Origin: Mesocentrotus franciscanus
Taxonomy: Eukaryota; Echinodermata; Echinoidea; Camarodonta; Strongylocentrotidae
Reading direction: 5' to 3'
Length of the DNA: 64,000 nucleotides
NCBI GenBank assembly: GCA_037976565.1
Contig: CP137667.1
Span: 33,115,420-33,179,419, forward strand
A program made the position numbers and the translations under genes. The notes beneath the pieces were generated by a model that saw nothing but the letters and a program-made list of their open reading frames with translations, was not told the origin of the DNA and searched no databases. Below, piece after piece: positions 24,101 to 39,100 of the stretch (its first letter is position 1; every line of letters starts with the position of its first letter).

Positions 24101-27100
24101 ACCCAATCTGGCGCCAACCCCCCTGCAGATCTGGAGTGGACTTCGACCACCGCCCAGATCACCCAGGTGGACCAAGATGACCAGCAAGTGGCCGGTAGTA
24201 AGCTGACTGTGTCCAGCAGGGAGGTGACGTTCACACCGTCTATGGCTGACCATCTTCAATCGGTCACTTGTGAAGCGACGCATCCAGCTCTGGTTTCATC
24301 CCTTACCAAGTTTATTCAGCTTGATGTACAAGGTACACAGATTTTTTTTCTTTTTCAGTTCAGATAGTAATATACTATTCCGGTAGTGAATGAAAATGAA
24401 CACCAATTCATACCAGAATTAGGCCTGTTCAGATATGTATGGTGCGGTAAAGCCGCCCCGGTTTTTGTACGTGGAAATAAATGGCAACTGTGCGCAAAAA
24501 AAGACTTGCGTGCCTTGGTATTGAGCTCTGTGTTATAAGTTACAGAAATGTGAAGCGTATTTACGTATCATGTGATGAAAAAACAGTTTGCCGCATCGTA
24601 TCTGAACAAGCCTTAAATGCAATGAAATATCTGCTAAACGATTTAGGTGATTGTATAAGAAGAGTTTTCAATATACAGGTTGAGCAAAATACAAAAAATA
24701 ATAATTGAAATAGTTGTCCCAACCTTGTGTCAAGCAATGGAACTTGTGGTTTCAGTAAATCTGATTTCCAGCAAGTTTTCTTATTTGTTTACATTCTGCT
24801 TAACCATAAATGATGAATTATCTTTATTCAATTCCTGGAATGTAACTTCTTTACCACAACTCAAGATCAGCTTTTGTTTTTGATTGCATATTTAGGAATG
24901 CTGTAATGATCAGACAGAATTAAGATTAGGTTCTGAAGACGGAATTGAAATTGTTAAGGGAAAAGACTTTGTTTGTTTAACCTAGATTACATTGAAAATT
25001 ACTTTTGGACAGCACTTAAAATTATACATATTATTTATGGATAGCATCCTGACCATTATCATTCATTATACCCTTCTTTCACCCAGTTCCTCCAAAAAAT
25101 GTGAACATCGCTTACGAAGCTGCCATCGTCTCTGACGGTGGGACCCTGACCCTACAGCAAGGAACCCCAAGCACCATCACTTGCGAAAGCCTTGGAACAA
25201 GACCAGCCTCTGCAATCACATGGTACCTCGATGGCGTCCCAGTATCATCTGGTGTCGGCAGACCAGAATTTGCCCCAAATGTGAATGACAGTCGTTTACA
25301 GGATGCGTCCAGTAGCATCATCATCCAACCTACCAGGGAGAATCACGAGCAGGTTCTACGCTGCCAGGCAACCACTTTTGGCATCAGCCATGATACCAGT
25401 ATCAGACTGTCTGTTGATGGTAGGAGGAAATTATTTAAAAAAAACAGAGACTTTTTTTAAATGGGAAGGAAAGAAAGCAATCCTGAAGCCTCCTTTATAT
25501 ACAATGCAAGGCCAGTATTAAAGGAGAGTCTCAACAGGCCTACCTATTTGATTGGCCTATCAGGGAATCTCATAGTTGTAGGTATGACCCGCTATGAACA
25601 ATTATCCATTGATACCTGAAGTGGCTTTGGCTATTTAAAAACAAAAACAAACAAACATGAAATATACCCCATCCCCACAAAAAATGCTGGGGCCACAAAG
25701 TTAGCTGGCCCCAACAAAGGCTCACAAGCGTCTATCTGCAGGTCACGAGAAACAGATGTGAAGCGTGCGATGTCTTTGGCAATTTAGGGTTGAAGATAAA
25801 AACTCAATAAGCCTGAAAAGAGTTACCCGGTACAGACATGTTGGAACCCTCTAGATGTAAACTTCAGTTCAATATACAGCCTGAAAAAGCATGAAACAGG
25901 GATGAGACAGGGTCTGAAATCACTCAAAAGCTTGAAATTTGGCATACCTGCTTCAGTTTTTTTTTTCCTGACATTTTAGAGTGTTTTATTTTTTGTACGT
26001 ATGCCATCTTTCCAGAAAGGATTTCCTTCTCATCTGGCAGCAGTATTGTTAAATGTTTGGTATGGGAAATGACTGTTGTTTTTTGATTGGTGACAGGAAG
26101 TGTGAATGAAATAATTCATGTTGTGATCCAACCAGGAATTACACAGCTTAAATAGTATTTATATGTATGAAATAAGTATTTTGATATGTTTTGCATTTTC
26201 ATCTGGTTATGTTTCCTAATTTCATATTGGGCATAATTGATAGTACTCCCAAGTCACTTCTTTCATTTTAACCCTTTCATTGCTGCAGATGGTTGAAATG
26301 CCCAAATCTTGTTTTTTATGTACTGCTTAAGGACAAAAAAGTACGGCCTTTTTGTGAAATGCAAAATGTGTTGTGGACTTGAGAATTAAAGTATCTTGAA
26401 CACCAACCAAATATGGATTAATATGAACAATAAAACTGGCAAGGGCATTTTTGAAAACTCTTCAATTTTTGTTTTGTGATATGAACTTGAAAACTTGGAA
26501 GTAGTGCTAATGTTTGAAGATTGTTATTCAAGTTTTATCCTAGCTATTTCCTTTATTCTGTCAACCTTCATCCTATTTCTTCTCATCCCCTTCATTCTCG
26601 TCTCTCCTTAATTTTATTATCCATTTTCCTCTTCCTTATTGTCTTTCTTTCACCTTTTACTTCAAGTTTAGTTATTATGATTTTGCCTATGACAATTAAT
26701 TTAGTTAACGTTATTTTTATTGAAAAATCTGTCTCGCAGTTGTTATGTAGAATTGTACAATTGTGTGAAATATAAAAACGAAATGCATTACAACAACACG
26801 TAACAAGACTCTTACAACGAAATATAAAATAATATTTCTTTATTTTAACTTCTCAATGACCAGGTCCACCTGACCCGCCCGTAATCGCCGGTATTCCTGA
26901 CAACATCAGTGAAAACCAGCAGACCACCATCTCCTGTCAGGCTGACAATGGCCACCCTTCCCCTTCGTTCCAATGGTTCATCGGCAGCCGGAACCTGAGC
27001 GCCTATGCAACGTTGCAGGTGTCTGCGGACGTCAATAACCGTATCGACGCGACGAGCCAATTGCGGTATCTGCCCTTCAGAGAAGATAATGGTCTAGCGC

Positions 27101-30100
27101 TGCAGTGCAATGTCATCCATGATCAGCTTTCGCAACCCATGAGAGTGATGAGCGATAACCTGGTAGTTAATTGTGAGTTGATGAGGGGTTTGTGGTAGTG
27201 TATTGCTTCTATCTCTGATAGTGGTGGTGATGGTGGTGGTGGTGGTAGTGATGATGGTGGTGGTGACGATGGTGATGGTGACGATGGTGATGGTGACGAT
27301 GATGGTCATGGTGGTAGTGGTGATGGTGGTGGTGATGTTTGTGGTGACAATGGTGATGGTGACGATGATGGTGATGGTGGTAGTGATGATGGTGGTGATG
27401 GTGATTGTACTGATCTATGGTGATGATGATGGTAATGGTGATTATTGTGATGGTAACAATATTTCCATGATAATGAAAACTGTGATGATAATATTGATAG
27501 CAATATCAATATAGATATCACATGTAGATTTATACTGTAGATGCAAGTTTTGAACAAGCGTATTGAAGAATTAGGATATATCTAGAAGATATTACATAAG
27601 AAGATATTTGATCATGAACAATGAAAAGTAAATTTAACCATGTAAACTGAGATAATGATACTGTTTCAACAGCACTTTAACAAATCATTCACAGGCACCT
27701 ATGGAATTGATTTTAAAATAGTGATGACCTGAATAGTTGAATTGTGATTCAATAGTCCTTGTTTCATTTCTCATTTTACATGTAACTCAAACTTCTCTTA
27801 TCTACCCAGATTGTCCAACGACAGTGGAGGTGACGATCTGCCCTGAGGTCGTAGCGGGGTCATCTGAGGTCATGGTGTGTCAATCGGGGGCCAGCAATCC
27901 AGCGTCCAATCTCGTATGGATTAAAGGTACATCTATATTCACTTATAAATGCAGTGAAACCTGTATAGGAAGACCGCTAAGAAATATGTGCTCTCCAAAA
28001 AATTTCTTCCAAATGATAATGATAATTCTTCTAAACCCCCAAAGCATGAAACAGAAAGCATAATAGAAAAGTACAGTAAAATAATTTAATTTCAGTGATA
28101 TTTCACAACTGATACAGATATTCAAAATACAAGAATTACATTAAATTTTACTTCATTTCAATACACCATAACATAGAGGAGGAACAATTTTGTTCATGCA
28201 AAAATTTAAGTATTTTACTGAAGTATTGCGGGTACATGTGTACATACAGCTTGATGTGTAAGACAAGGCTTTACATCTGAGACTGGCTGCAGGTGTGAGA
28301 CAATGGCTGGATATTAGAGTGCATTTGGAGAGCAATCCTTTCCAGGCGACATTTCTACCATGATAGTTTTGCAAACTGACAAAACCTTGAGAGAGCTCAC
28401 AAATAATTTGTTATTTTCACCAGAATCCAACCTCCCTTTAAATATTGCTTCTAACAATAGATATTGCAAGTTTCAAAACCGAGATCGTACTTTTAATAGA
28501 TAAAGGCACATGTATGTAAAGGAAACTGATGAGTAGACTACTCAAAGCCTGGCGAACCGACTTAAAGGTATAGACCAGTTTTGGAAACGCCCCCCTCTCA
28601 AAAAATGAAATGGAAGCTCTTATTACCAATCATGTGAAAGAATATGTTTTGACTAAGACGTGATGATACAAATTTTGCTGGGAAACCGCCTACTAATTGA
28701 TATATTTGGTAAATTATCATATCGATCCGGACTGGATAGATATCGCGATCGCGTATATATAGTCCCAATACATCTTTCTGTGTACGGTGCTTGTAACTTT
28801 ACCAAGACTGGGCCATTTTGATGATTCCAGAACCTTGCAGTACACACCAATACTTATATGCTAGATGATCAACCTTTTCTGATCGATTCCACAACATTTC
28901 TTTCACAATGCAATCGCATGACCAGAACTGGTCTATACCTAAGCCACTTTGCAAAGCCAACAACCATAATAAGGTTATATCATATGCCACTTAAATAGAA
29001 ACCACTACCGCACTTGAATGCTTGTTGTAGACTATTTACATACATGTAGATGTACATGTCTTCATTACACTTTACATGAGTGGCAATAATGCTAATTTAT
29101 ATCAACATTCAGTCAAGATCATTCATATCAACTATCCATATCAAGAATTCTTTTTAAAGAAAGACTTCTCGTGAGGGAAAAGTGCACTGGAAAGATTGTA
29201 TCATCCTAAATGAAGATGACAGTGATCAGATCTTGCATCAATGCATTTTAAACTGCTTTTAAAAAGCATGTTTAGCAGATTTGGGCAGAGTAATGGTATC
29301 CCTTTATGTTTTGCATGGGAAAGGTATCCCTCCTCATTGTGAAAAGGCTTCCTCCAAACTCTGAAGTCCAAATAGAGCGTGGGATACCATTTGACCAGAG
29401 TAAGATAATACACGGAATGAAGGTAAGGATTCCCATTCCCCATCAAATCAATCGCAAGTCCTCCAATCAATCGCAAGTTTGCAGTCTCCTATCTCTTATG
29501 TACATAGTTGCGATTGATATCAATCGCAAATAAGTTGCGATTAATATCAACTCTTTATAAGATGGGGCCCTGATGTCTACATGTACTCTGAATGTGCCTT
29601 AACACTTTGGTTACTTTCTTCGCCTCTCTGCACAGTCGCCTATTTGCCACACGTGCGACTTTGCACAACCCTTTTTGCCTTAACACCGATATAATTTAAT
29701 CTTGCACTGGAAACAGTGTGTATAATCTTGAAGTGTTTGGTATACCTATCCCATGATAAATACATGTGTAATGTGGCACAGGAAAATTATTTATAAGGCA
29801 TATAAAGAGTATATTTCTGTATTTCTGTCTAGGTGTCGCTACCATCACTGAGCCAAGTGCCTTACAGACTCACTTCGAAGAAAGCAGCGAACCCCTTGGA
29901 AGACGGGCCACATTGAGTTACATGAGAAACTTCACCAAAGAAGACTATAAACAGAGCTTCCAATGCTGCACTACTGTCAGCCCATCCTGTGACTCCACCG
30001 TCTGCTCGGAACCTTGCGTCCCAAATGTCAAATGTGAGTATAGAAATAACCCTTGGCCTCAGAGGCAGCATATAAAAACAACAATGAAAAACATTTTATC

Positions 30101-33100
30101 AGTAACAGTTTGAGATGAATTAGATACAAAAATTAACCCAACTCTTTCGTTCCCATAGGCTTTAATATAGGAGTCAATCATTTTCAGTAGGCAATAGAGT
30201 TCGTCATGTACTAATGCAGGCGTCAATTTGAAGCCTGGATCTACCCTCCTCAAATGTCGCCAAATATTGACGTCGACGCCGAAGCTACAGGTCAATACAT
30301 TTGTTGTTGTAGTGAAGTCCTAACGTTCTTTTTTGATAATTGGGTGAAGCTTTTCCTATGAAGTTGATGAAAGGTGTGAAGGTTTGACAAGTAATTTGTG
30401 TTTTCTGGTGATGTGACATCAAATCCACTACATCAGTCGCGTCGAAAATATGTCGTAGTCATGGCGTTTCAAACAACTACCATATAAGCTGATATTTTTG
30501 CGTACAGATATTTTCGCGAATGACAGTCTAAGAGACATTTTCGCGAATCGTTGCTTTTTGCGAATGACACCTCTGCAGTACTTCCATAAACACTACCCCA
30601 TGCCTACACTCCATGCTACACATACCATACACAAATAGTATTACATGCTATCGGAGAAGACACACATCGCACACTACCAGAGTTAGCTTGTGCAACAGCG
30701 CTAACGGTGTATGCATACACAAACATATCGCACAGCATCGCCTCGCATCGCACTTGCCTGCACTACATGCATGCAGTACTGTTTTAACAGAGCGCTCGTT
30801 TATGCCAAAACAGGAAACCCCACTATAGGGAATTCCCGCTAGTGGCGATGACGTAGTTTTGCAAGCACATGTACTGCGTGACGCTGCTTACTCGTGCGGC
30901 GGGCGGGCAGACAGTGGAGATTGTTTTGTGTGTCTCTTTTATATCATGTTATGGATGTATGGGTGTACGGGTGTATGTCTGAGTGTGTGTTGTGTAATAA
31001 GTAAACATTGATGAAGCTTGATTTTGAGAGGTGAAGCTTGAACTATGCAAATGGCCAATATGGTGAAACAGTGATGAAGCATCAGACCTGACGTAAACTG
31101 AAAAAATGAAGCTGCACCTATGGAAATAATTCAAAGGGTGAAGCCTGGATTAACACATTTGCTGATAGAGTGATACTTCTCCTATTTTTATGGTAAAGCA
31201 AGTGAAGTGGTGGTGAAGTCCTGACCTTATAAATAATTGGCTCAGGTGGAGAAAGGTGATGACTTGAGGAGGGTGGGTCAGGGCTTCAAATTGAGGCCTG
31301 CATAAATCATCAATGATGGATGAAACCTCCGAATTCACTAATTCGAACTTGATGTTGTTTTAAAAGATTCGCACAATATCTTCTTTTCTCAGTTTTTATT
31401 ACGGAACAGGCATATTTTGATGGAAAGATGTATAAAAGTATACTCTCCATAACATGCTAGGAAAGCTAGAATATACATCCATTACACATACATGTATGTA
31501 TACAATATAGTGATCATTTTATACCATTTTTCGGATCTTTATTTTATTTTAGGATATTTATTACGTAATTGAATAATCGGTTCTAGCTTTGATAGACTGA
31601 TTTTATGTAAATAACTATAAAGCGTGGCAGACAGGTATCTTTCAATATTGAATAGAGTTTTAACATGCCTTTCTTTATAATTTGACGGCCTATACTGTTT
31701 TTTAAACAAAATGGATTCTAAGTCTGTGTGTTGTGTAATTCATCTCAGATGCACCAGAAATGCCCGCCATCTCCAGAAATATGCCAGGCAGCCAAGTCAC
31801 CGAGGGCACCACCGACCTGGAATTCACCTGCCGGGCTGACGGTAACCCCAGACCAGCCCTGGCCTGGGTGATGGCCGACAATGAAGGGTTGATGCTTGAC
31901 CAGCTGACCAAGGAGGATGGCTCCCAGCTGCTGAGATTCAGGGAGGTCCGAAGGCATCATGCAGGGGTGTACAGGTGCATTGCTAACAATAACATTCCGC
32001 CAAGGAGCAGCAAAGAAGACCAACTCATCGTGCATTGTGAGTGAATAGCGTTTCTCATTGTTAATGAAAGGAAGACATGCCAATCTTTCAATCACCTCAA
32101 GAAGGCACTCCAGTTGTCATTTGTTCTTTTAGATCATTTCATTTTAAAACAGAACATTTGCAGCATTACTCTTTAGTGAATTGTTAATGACAGCCATCTT
32201 CGCACAAGATATTGATGTGTATTCCCAAATTTTAAATTAGAAATTTGGTGTTTGTTTTGAAACATGCTTTAATTTAGAGCTCTCCTCTGATACAAAATAA
32301 TAGGAATGTGATTGTAGTTTCAATGAAATTACAGTACAAAATTACAGTGGGAACGGTTAGGAGTCAGGCAATATGGGTTACTGTAAAGGAGTGTTTCACA
32401 ATTCTCACAGAAACTGACTATCCGTGATGGTGTCAAAAAATTAAAGAAAAAATGACAGTGCCGACATCAGAGAATTTTTCGATCCATGAAGATGATGATT
32501 TGTTGTACCATTTTTCTTTTGTCGTACCATTACAGAAAATATTCTTGTTAAGTTCTAATTCAGAAAAATCTTTTGGGGCTCTTCCTTTTCAGTTCCTCCT
32601 ACGATTCAAAACAAGGGCAACAACCGGACGACTGCCAACGAGGGCAAGAACGCCTCTCTGTCCTGCGTCGTTAAGGGCAACCCCAGCCCAAGGGTAAACT
32701 GGGAACGGCTTGGCAACCACTCCTTGTCACTCTGGAACAGGACTTCGGAGGTGAATACTGAGGTCAACAGCGATTATGAGAGCGTTGTGACGAGTACGCT
32801 GAATATCCTGCACGTACAGCCGAACATTGACCATGGTAACTACAAGTGCACGGCGGATAGCAGCGCGGGAAGAGACGAAGCTGTCATTACACTTAGCGGA
32901 ACATGTAAGTTCGATCAGCCACTTTGAGTACTCCATCAATAGCATAGCCAAACGTACTACAATTGTGGATGTACATCTAAGACTTTTTAAATGCACGTCC
33001 AAAAAGATTTATTCCTAACAACTTCCCGTAGAGTACATAGTGTGTCTACATACATTTGTAGCTGTATTAAGATGTCAGTTATGTCAACCATGGGAATAAC

Positions 33101-36100
33101 AATACCATTAATAAATCCAATTCTGTTTTTATATAGTACATGCCACATTATGATGCAAGGCTCTTACATGTATGTGCTTGTGAAGTATTTTGAAATGACT
33201 TTTCTTAGAATATGTCATCTCTTCTGCATTTGCTCAGAAATCAATATGAACTGCTTATACTGATTTGCCCCTTAATTAGTTTAATACTATCAGCAGAAGC
33301 TGTTCCAGTCACCTGATGAATTTCCCAAAGTGTTGTTACACCGGCAAAATGCTATGGAAATCAATTTTTTGTCATTCAATGGAGAGCTTTATGGGAAGGT
33401 TTTGCTAGCATATTTTTAGCAAGTTTGCAATCGCACTGGGAAAACTGCCAGCAATTTCTATCACCGTGACTGTACCTACTTGTAAGAAACTTGAAACGCA
33501 AACAGATGTGTTAAATGATTCTTCTTCAATGAAACAGCAAAACCAGAGCCTCCTACATCATTGAGGATTGATGCAAGCCAGACCAAAGCTCATTCATTCA
33601 TGATTTATTGGCAACCTGGCTTTAACGGTGGAGTGGAACAATCATACATCATAACGTACTGTCTGAATGACACCCAACTGGACTGCAAGAAAATATTTGG
33701 TGAGTTTTTGCCACATTCAGATGTGAAAAATTAAAGTTAAAATGAAGAAAAAAAAATGATGCGCAAAGTTAGATTAGATAATGTTAGTACGTGTCCCATT
33801 TTTGTATGTGATACCACACAGATTATTAAGTACACATAGGGGATATTGTCGTGGGTAGCTATTTAACAACCAAATATTGCCTCTTGTCAGTCATTTTCAT
33901 GCAAAGTTTTTTTTTTTGTTTTTTTTTTGTTGGCTATTCACAGACAGCATATTGTTTAATTAGGGTTTAGTGTTATTTTATTTAGATGCAGTGCTACAAG
34001 AAAAGTTGCCCTCAAGAATTTCTTGATCATAATTTGCAATCTTAGTTGTCACAGTTTATTTGTGTTGAATCCGTTACATTATTGATACAGATACATGCGC
34101 ATGCATCAGATGATTTCCAGTGTATTCCCATATGATGAATGTTATTAAATATTGATCTTGGTCAGAAATAGTTATTTTAGCTATTCATTTCAATCTTTTT
34201 CATAGGAGCCATGTGTCAAAGAATGTGACCATTTTAAAAAAAATGTCTTTTTCTGTGCCAATTTTGGCAAAAAACCTTATTCCTTCTCCATAGCTGCCAA
34301 CCTTTCCTATTTTGGAGGAATGATTCCCCTTTTTTTTTGTTATCATCAAGCTATTGTTTTGAGCCCTAGATTCCTCTTTTTTCTGAAAAAAATAGACTGT
34401 CTTCCTAATTTGCCTTGAGAGATTCCTACTTTTTTGCTGTGGAAGGTTGGCAGGTATGTTCTCTGTGGCACATAGTAAATGTGTTAAAATTGTGACTTTC
34501 AATAAATGTGAAATTGCATTATTTTATCACCTCTAGGTATCAAGGAGCCTGAATATTTGTTAGAGGAACTTGAAGCCTTTCGCTGGCACTCTATCTCAGT
34601 CTATGCAGAGAACAGTAACGGGAGAAGCTCCAACACCAGCGAAATCCTAGTATCTACTTCGCGTGAGTATCTGAGTGCTAGAATATGTTTGTTTTTCTTT
34701 TAACGCTGTATGGTATTGATTTTGTAAAAGTCCAATTGGTGTTTATAGAACTCGTCTTTAAAAAAAAGAATTTTTTTTGTAATTTACAGGTCTTAATTCT
34801 TTAATTTGAATAAAATGGTAATTTTTAATCATTGAAGGCAAAATTAATTTTAGCCAAACTGATTTTATTAGGTGTGTTACATTGCGTGGTACTAAAATTG
34901 TAAGATCAATTTTACTTGCATATGTATTAATTAATTTATTTATTGACAAGTACTGCCTGTTTGTCAATTACAGATTTTCTTGGATCTGTGATGATTGAAT
35001 TCGCAGTTCTTCCAAGCATTCTTGCATTTTTATACTAATATTTATACCATGATTTCCATAAAAGAGAACCCAATTTTTACCTTCATTCCAAAAGTGTTGT
35101 TGGCTCATTTAATTCATATTGTTGCCCTGCATATGTCGGAAGAAATTCCTTTAGGATAATTGGAATGACTTTATTTGATTTGTAGACAGGTAAGGAGAAT
35201 TTTTAGATGATCAGCCTGATAACTCTCAATTATCTCAGGTGTTTGATGTCTCTATGCCATAGCAATGATATTTGATTTTTTAATATTCATTTTTATATTA
35301 ATTGCTGAAATAGGAAGGCTCCTTTATCAAAGGATGTTATCAATGAATTACACAAAAGAATTTACTTACAAATATTGGCTTTGTTGTAGTAGCTCTGTTA
35401 CAGCGTAGTGATACATGTATTTTGGTAGGATGGGTACATGGTTTTAATGCATTTCGGCAGCATGGTTAGTTTGTTCATTACATGCTCTGATTCTGGTGCA
35501 AATCAGGCTGTTATCGCAGCTGGACGATAGAAAAGTAGATCTTGACCTGTGTAATGCATCATGAGTCAAGATGACCTGGGGGTGTTTCACAAAGACTAAG
35601 ATCGACTTTAAGTTGGACTTAACTATGGCAGGCCATTCATGCCACTGGTTGCTCTCACCATTGGTCTCTCAATAATGATCTTTAGATAATATTTTTCCCT
35701 TCAATACAGAACTATCAAAAAAGGTAAATTCTGTAGATTTGTGACCACGATTTGTACGTCCCTTGAGAAACCAATGTCAGGAATGGTTAGAGGAACTAGT
35801 GGCATGAACGGCCTGCCATAGTTAAGTCTAACTTAAAGTTGATCTTAATAGTCTTTGTGAAACACCCCCTGGTTTCCTGCAGGTTCTAGACGTGTTGGTG
35901 GTTGGTGACCACCAGTAGCATTTTGACTTTGTGTTTTTTCTGTCCATACACACTTCAATAAAGATGGGGCGTATCATGAAACAATTAGTCAGTGTTTTTC
36001 TGTGAAATTTCACCGACAATTCTATTGTCACCGACTATTTTCCAGGCCTCCGATTGGTCAAATTTAGTCAGCGCTGACAGTTGACGGCGGACAACTGTTG

Positions 36101-39100
36101 ATGAAACACCTCCCTAGTGTCCCCAAGCTTTAATCAGAGTTCACTATGCTCCCTATTAAACACGGTCCATCCTGGGTATCTCATCCAACCCACCCCATGA
36201 CATATATACATTTATTTGAAAAAACAGTTTTGTGCATGACAAGTTTAAATTGATAATTCTAAATTGATTCTCTGAATTTTTTCTTCTCTCATTGTAGCTT
36301 TACCTCCTAGTATCTATGGTGAGTAGAAAAATAATTCACTGACATTTTCAGAGTAATTCAATTCCTTTTTCAGTGATTTAAATAGTAGTTATGACTGTTT
36401 TGCTTTATCCGTATTAGTGATATGTGATACCTACCTACCTGGCTACCTGTCTGCCTCCGTCAGTTACTGACGATTGGCGACCACATCTGCACATCTTCTT
36501 GTTGTCTTTCTGTGATACACAAATATGAAAGAACTTTCCAAAATCAACCTGAAACTCTTGTAATATTGATAACGATGATATTAATGATAGTAATGATAAT
36601 ATTCAATTCAATTCAATTTTATTTCACATCTCTTTAAAAAACACATCAGAAGATATACAAACAAATCAGTATGAATTAAACAATATAAAAATAAAAACAT
36701 TCATTAACATGGTACTATAAAAGAAGGATGATATATTGATATAATATTAGTAGTAATAGTGACTATAATGATAATAAAATACTACTTATAATGATAATAA
36801 TGGCAAGGATGATGATAATGATGATGAAACACGTTCATATATCTGTATATCACAATTTTTTTACCCTTTAATGTTTTTTGGGGAATGAACTTGCAATATT
36901 TTTTCTCTTCTGCTTATATTTTTAAAGATTTTTTTGTGTTACAGGATTCATCGATGCTTTCAATACACTCACAACTAATGTACATTTCTTCAAAATCCCT
37001 TTTCTCATAGGTATCATTGTGACCAATGAAAATGGACTCATCACTCTGACCTCCAACTCTAAGATCGACTTCCCTGGCGAAATCCGCTTCAAGATCGAGA
37101 CCAAGGCAGAGGGGTACTGCAACCCAAGGAGCAGTGCCTACCCTGCTGATGGAGCCCCGGTACAGAAGCCTAGCGATCAGATTGTCACGGTGTCGAGCTT
37201 TGGAAGAGGAATGTGCAGCGTGCGGGAGACAGTTGAAAGTAAGTTTGAGAACTTGTGAATGCATTCATGAATGCATCCATAAATGCAATCAAATCAACTT
37301 AGAATTAGCCAATCAGGATCCAACTTTGTAAGAGGTGATGTTAGGTGTATGTTACTGAAATATGATTGAATGCTATAAAGTGTGGAATGCAATCAAAATG
37401 AATGTACAATAAATTACCATGATCACACCTTTGGATTATTCAAAATTGAATACAGCAACCCTAAACACGATCCTGTGGTATGCAATTGAATTTAACCTCT
37501 TTTGAATGCAATCAAATTAAAAAACAATACCATTTTCACTCAATCAACTTTGAATGGTTAATTTTTCAGTGCAGTTTGTAATTGAGCATAAAAGAAAGTT
37601 TGAATGCTACTTTTGCTTTAATATAATAAACAAATCATAACAAGGGATTTTTTTTTTTTTAACAGTGGCAAGTTTAAAAAAGAGTGGCGGAGCACCATCT
37701 ACTGTAACATTTGCTATCATTGGAGCTGTTGTATTCATAGCCATAGTACTGGTCATCATTGCACTTGTAAGGAGAAATCACGACAGAAAACATAAATGTA
37801 AGTGCTTGCATTCCAATTTTGCTTTTAAGTTCATTGTCTTAAGATGCATACATTCAAGCCTGCTTTATTAACCCTCTGTATCGAAAGAGCACCTGTATAT
37901 AAAGACAATACATTTCCCCTCTGAACATTGTTTCTCATTTAAACGTTAAAACCTGTACTGATAGAACTTTTACTTTTACTTTTAAGGAGGCGCGATAGCT
38001 CAGTTGGTAGAGCAGTGGTCTCGTAATCCGGTGACCCGGGTTCGAAACCAAGTCGATGCGCTAGTGCCCTTTGGCAAGGCATTAATCCTCATTACCAGGT
38101 CTCTCGGAAAGGACATAAAACCGTCTGTCCTCTGGTTGCTTACTAACAAGCATTTATGCTTTCTTAGCAGTCAGGTAAAATAACCACCACTCACCACATA
38201 AAACCAGTACCCCCTGAATTTTCTTGTCCCACTTGAGTAGTCTTTATTTGCAGGTTTCACTTTTAAAAGATTCCACCGTATCACATCTAGATGTATATGT
38301 TTACGTGTAGCTTCACATTTCAGGGCGATCTATTCAGAACATATTTGTACTATAATGTATCATGTTTTTGATACCTTTAAAACACCAAGTTCCACACCCT
38401 TCATTTAAATTTCTTCCAATTTTTTTTTCTATACCTCAGCAACAAAGCTTCAACAATCATCAGTAAGGTAAGATAGAATCACCCTAGGCTTGTCGTTGTT
38501 TCCATTTGCTTTTAAAGAAAACAAAAGAGTGGAAAGTGATGCCAAATGAAATCAAGATATACCTAGTAATATTGGTGAAATAGGACCAATATATGAAGGA
38601 TTACATGTATAATGAATTTAAAATGAATACATTTTTGACTTGTCATAAAAAAGCACTGGTATGACAAACTCTCATTATAACTAGTGTTGTAACATCACGG
38701 ATATTTCCAATTCGGACGGTTAAACGTTTGATCACAGCACTAATTATAACAAGATCATTTTGCTGGCCCTACGTATATCTCTGTATTCAATTCTTTTTTT
38801 AGCCCTGATATAACAAGGTTTCATTACAACAAGGATATTTATATGTTTTAAGTTATGTCCCATACATTACCAAGTAATATCATTGAATTGAAGCTGTAGT
38901 AGGGCTATCAGCTTGATACAGACATCAGATATACAGTGACATCTTGGATGTTGTCGGTTAAAGGTATGGGACAGAATTGCTTGGACTTGCCCTATAACAA
39001 GACTCTGCAGTACGATGATTCTGTGTAATATTTTCTGTATGACATGTGGCATTTATCCAATGTATTTCATCCGTAATGAAAAATCTCATGATATGACTAT

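Noticed and set aside
27203..27514. Val/Met-rich frame
   Set aside because: Translation of the GATGGT minisatellite in intron 5.
31745..32095. Antisense frame of 116 codons under exon 8
   Set aside because: A shadow of the real exon; the sense frame has the Ig core, splice sites and matching phase.
37988..38062. tRNA gene
   Set aside because: Box A and B are present, but the sequence continues into a conserved SINE body and has a second copy at 56276, with imperfect stems. It is a tRNA-derived repeat.
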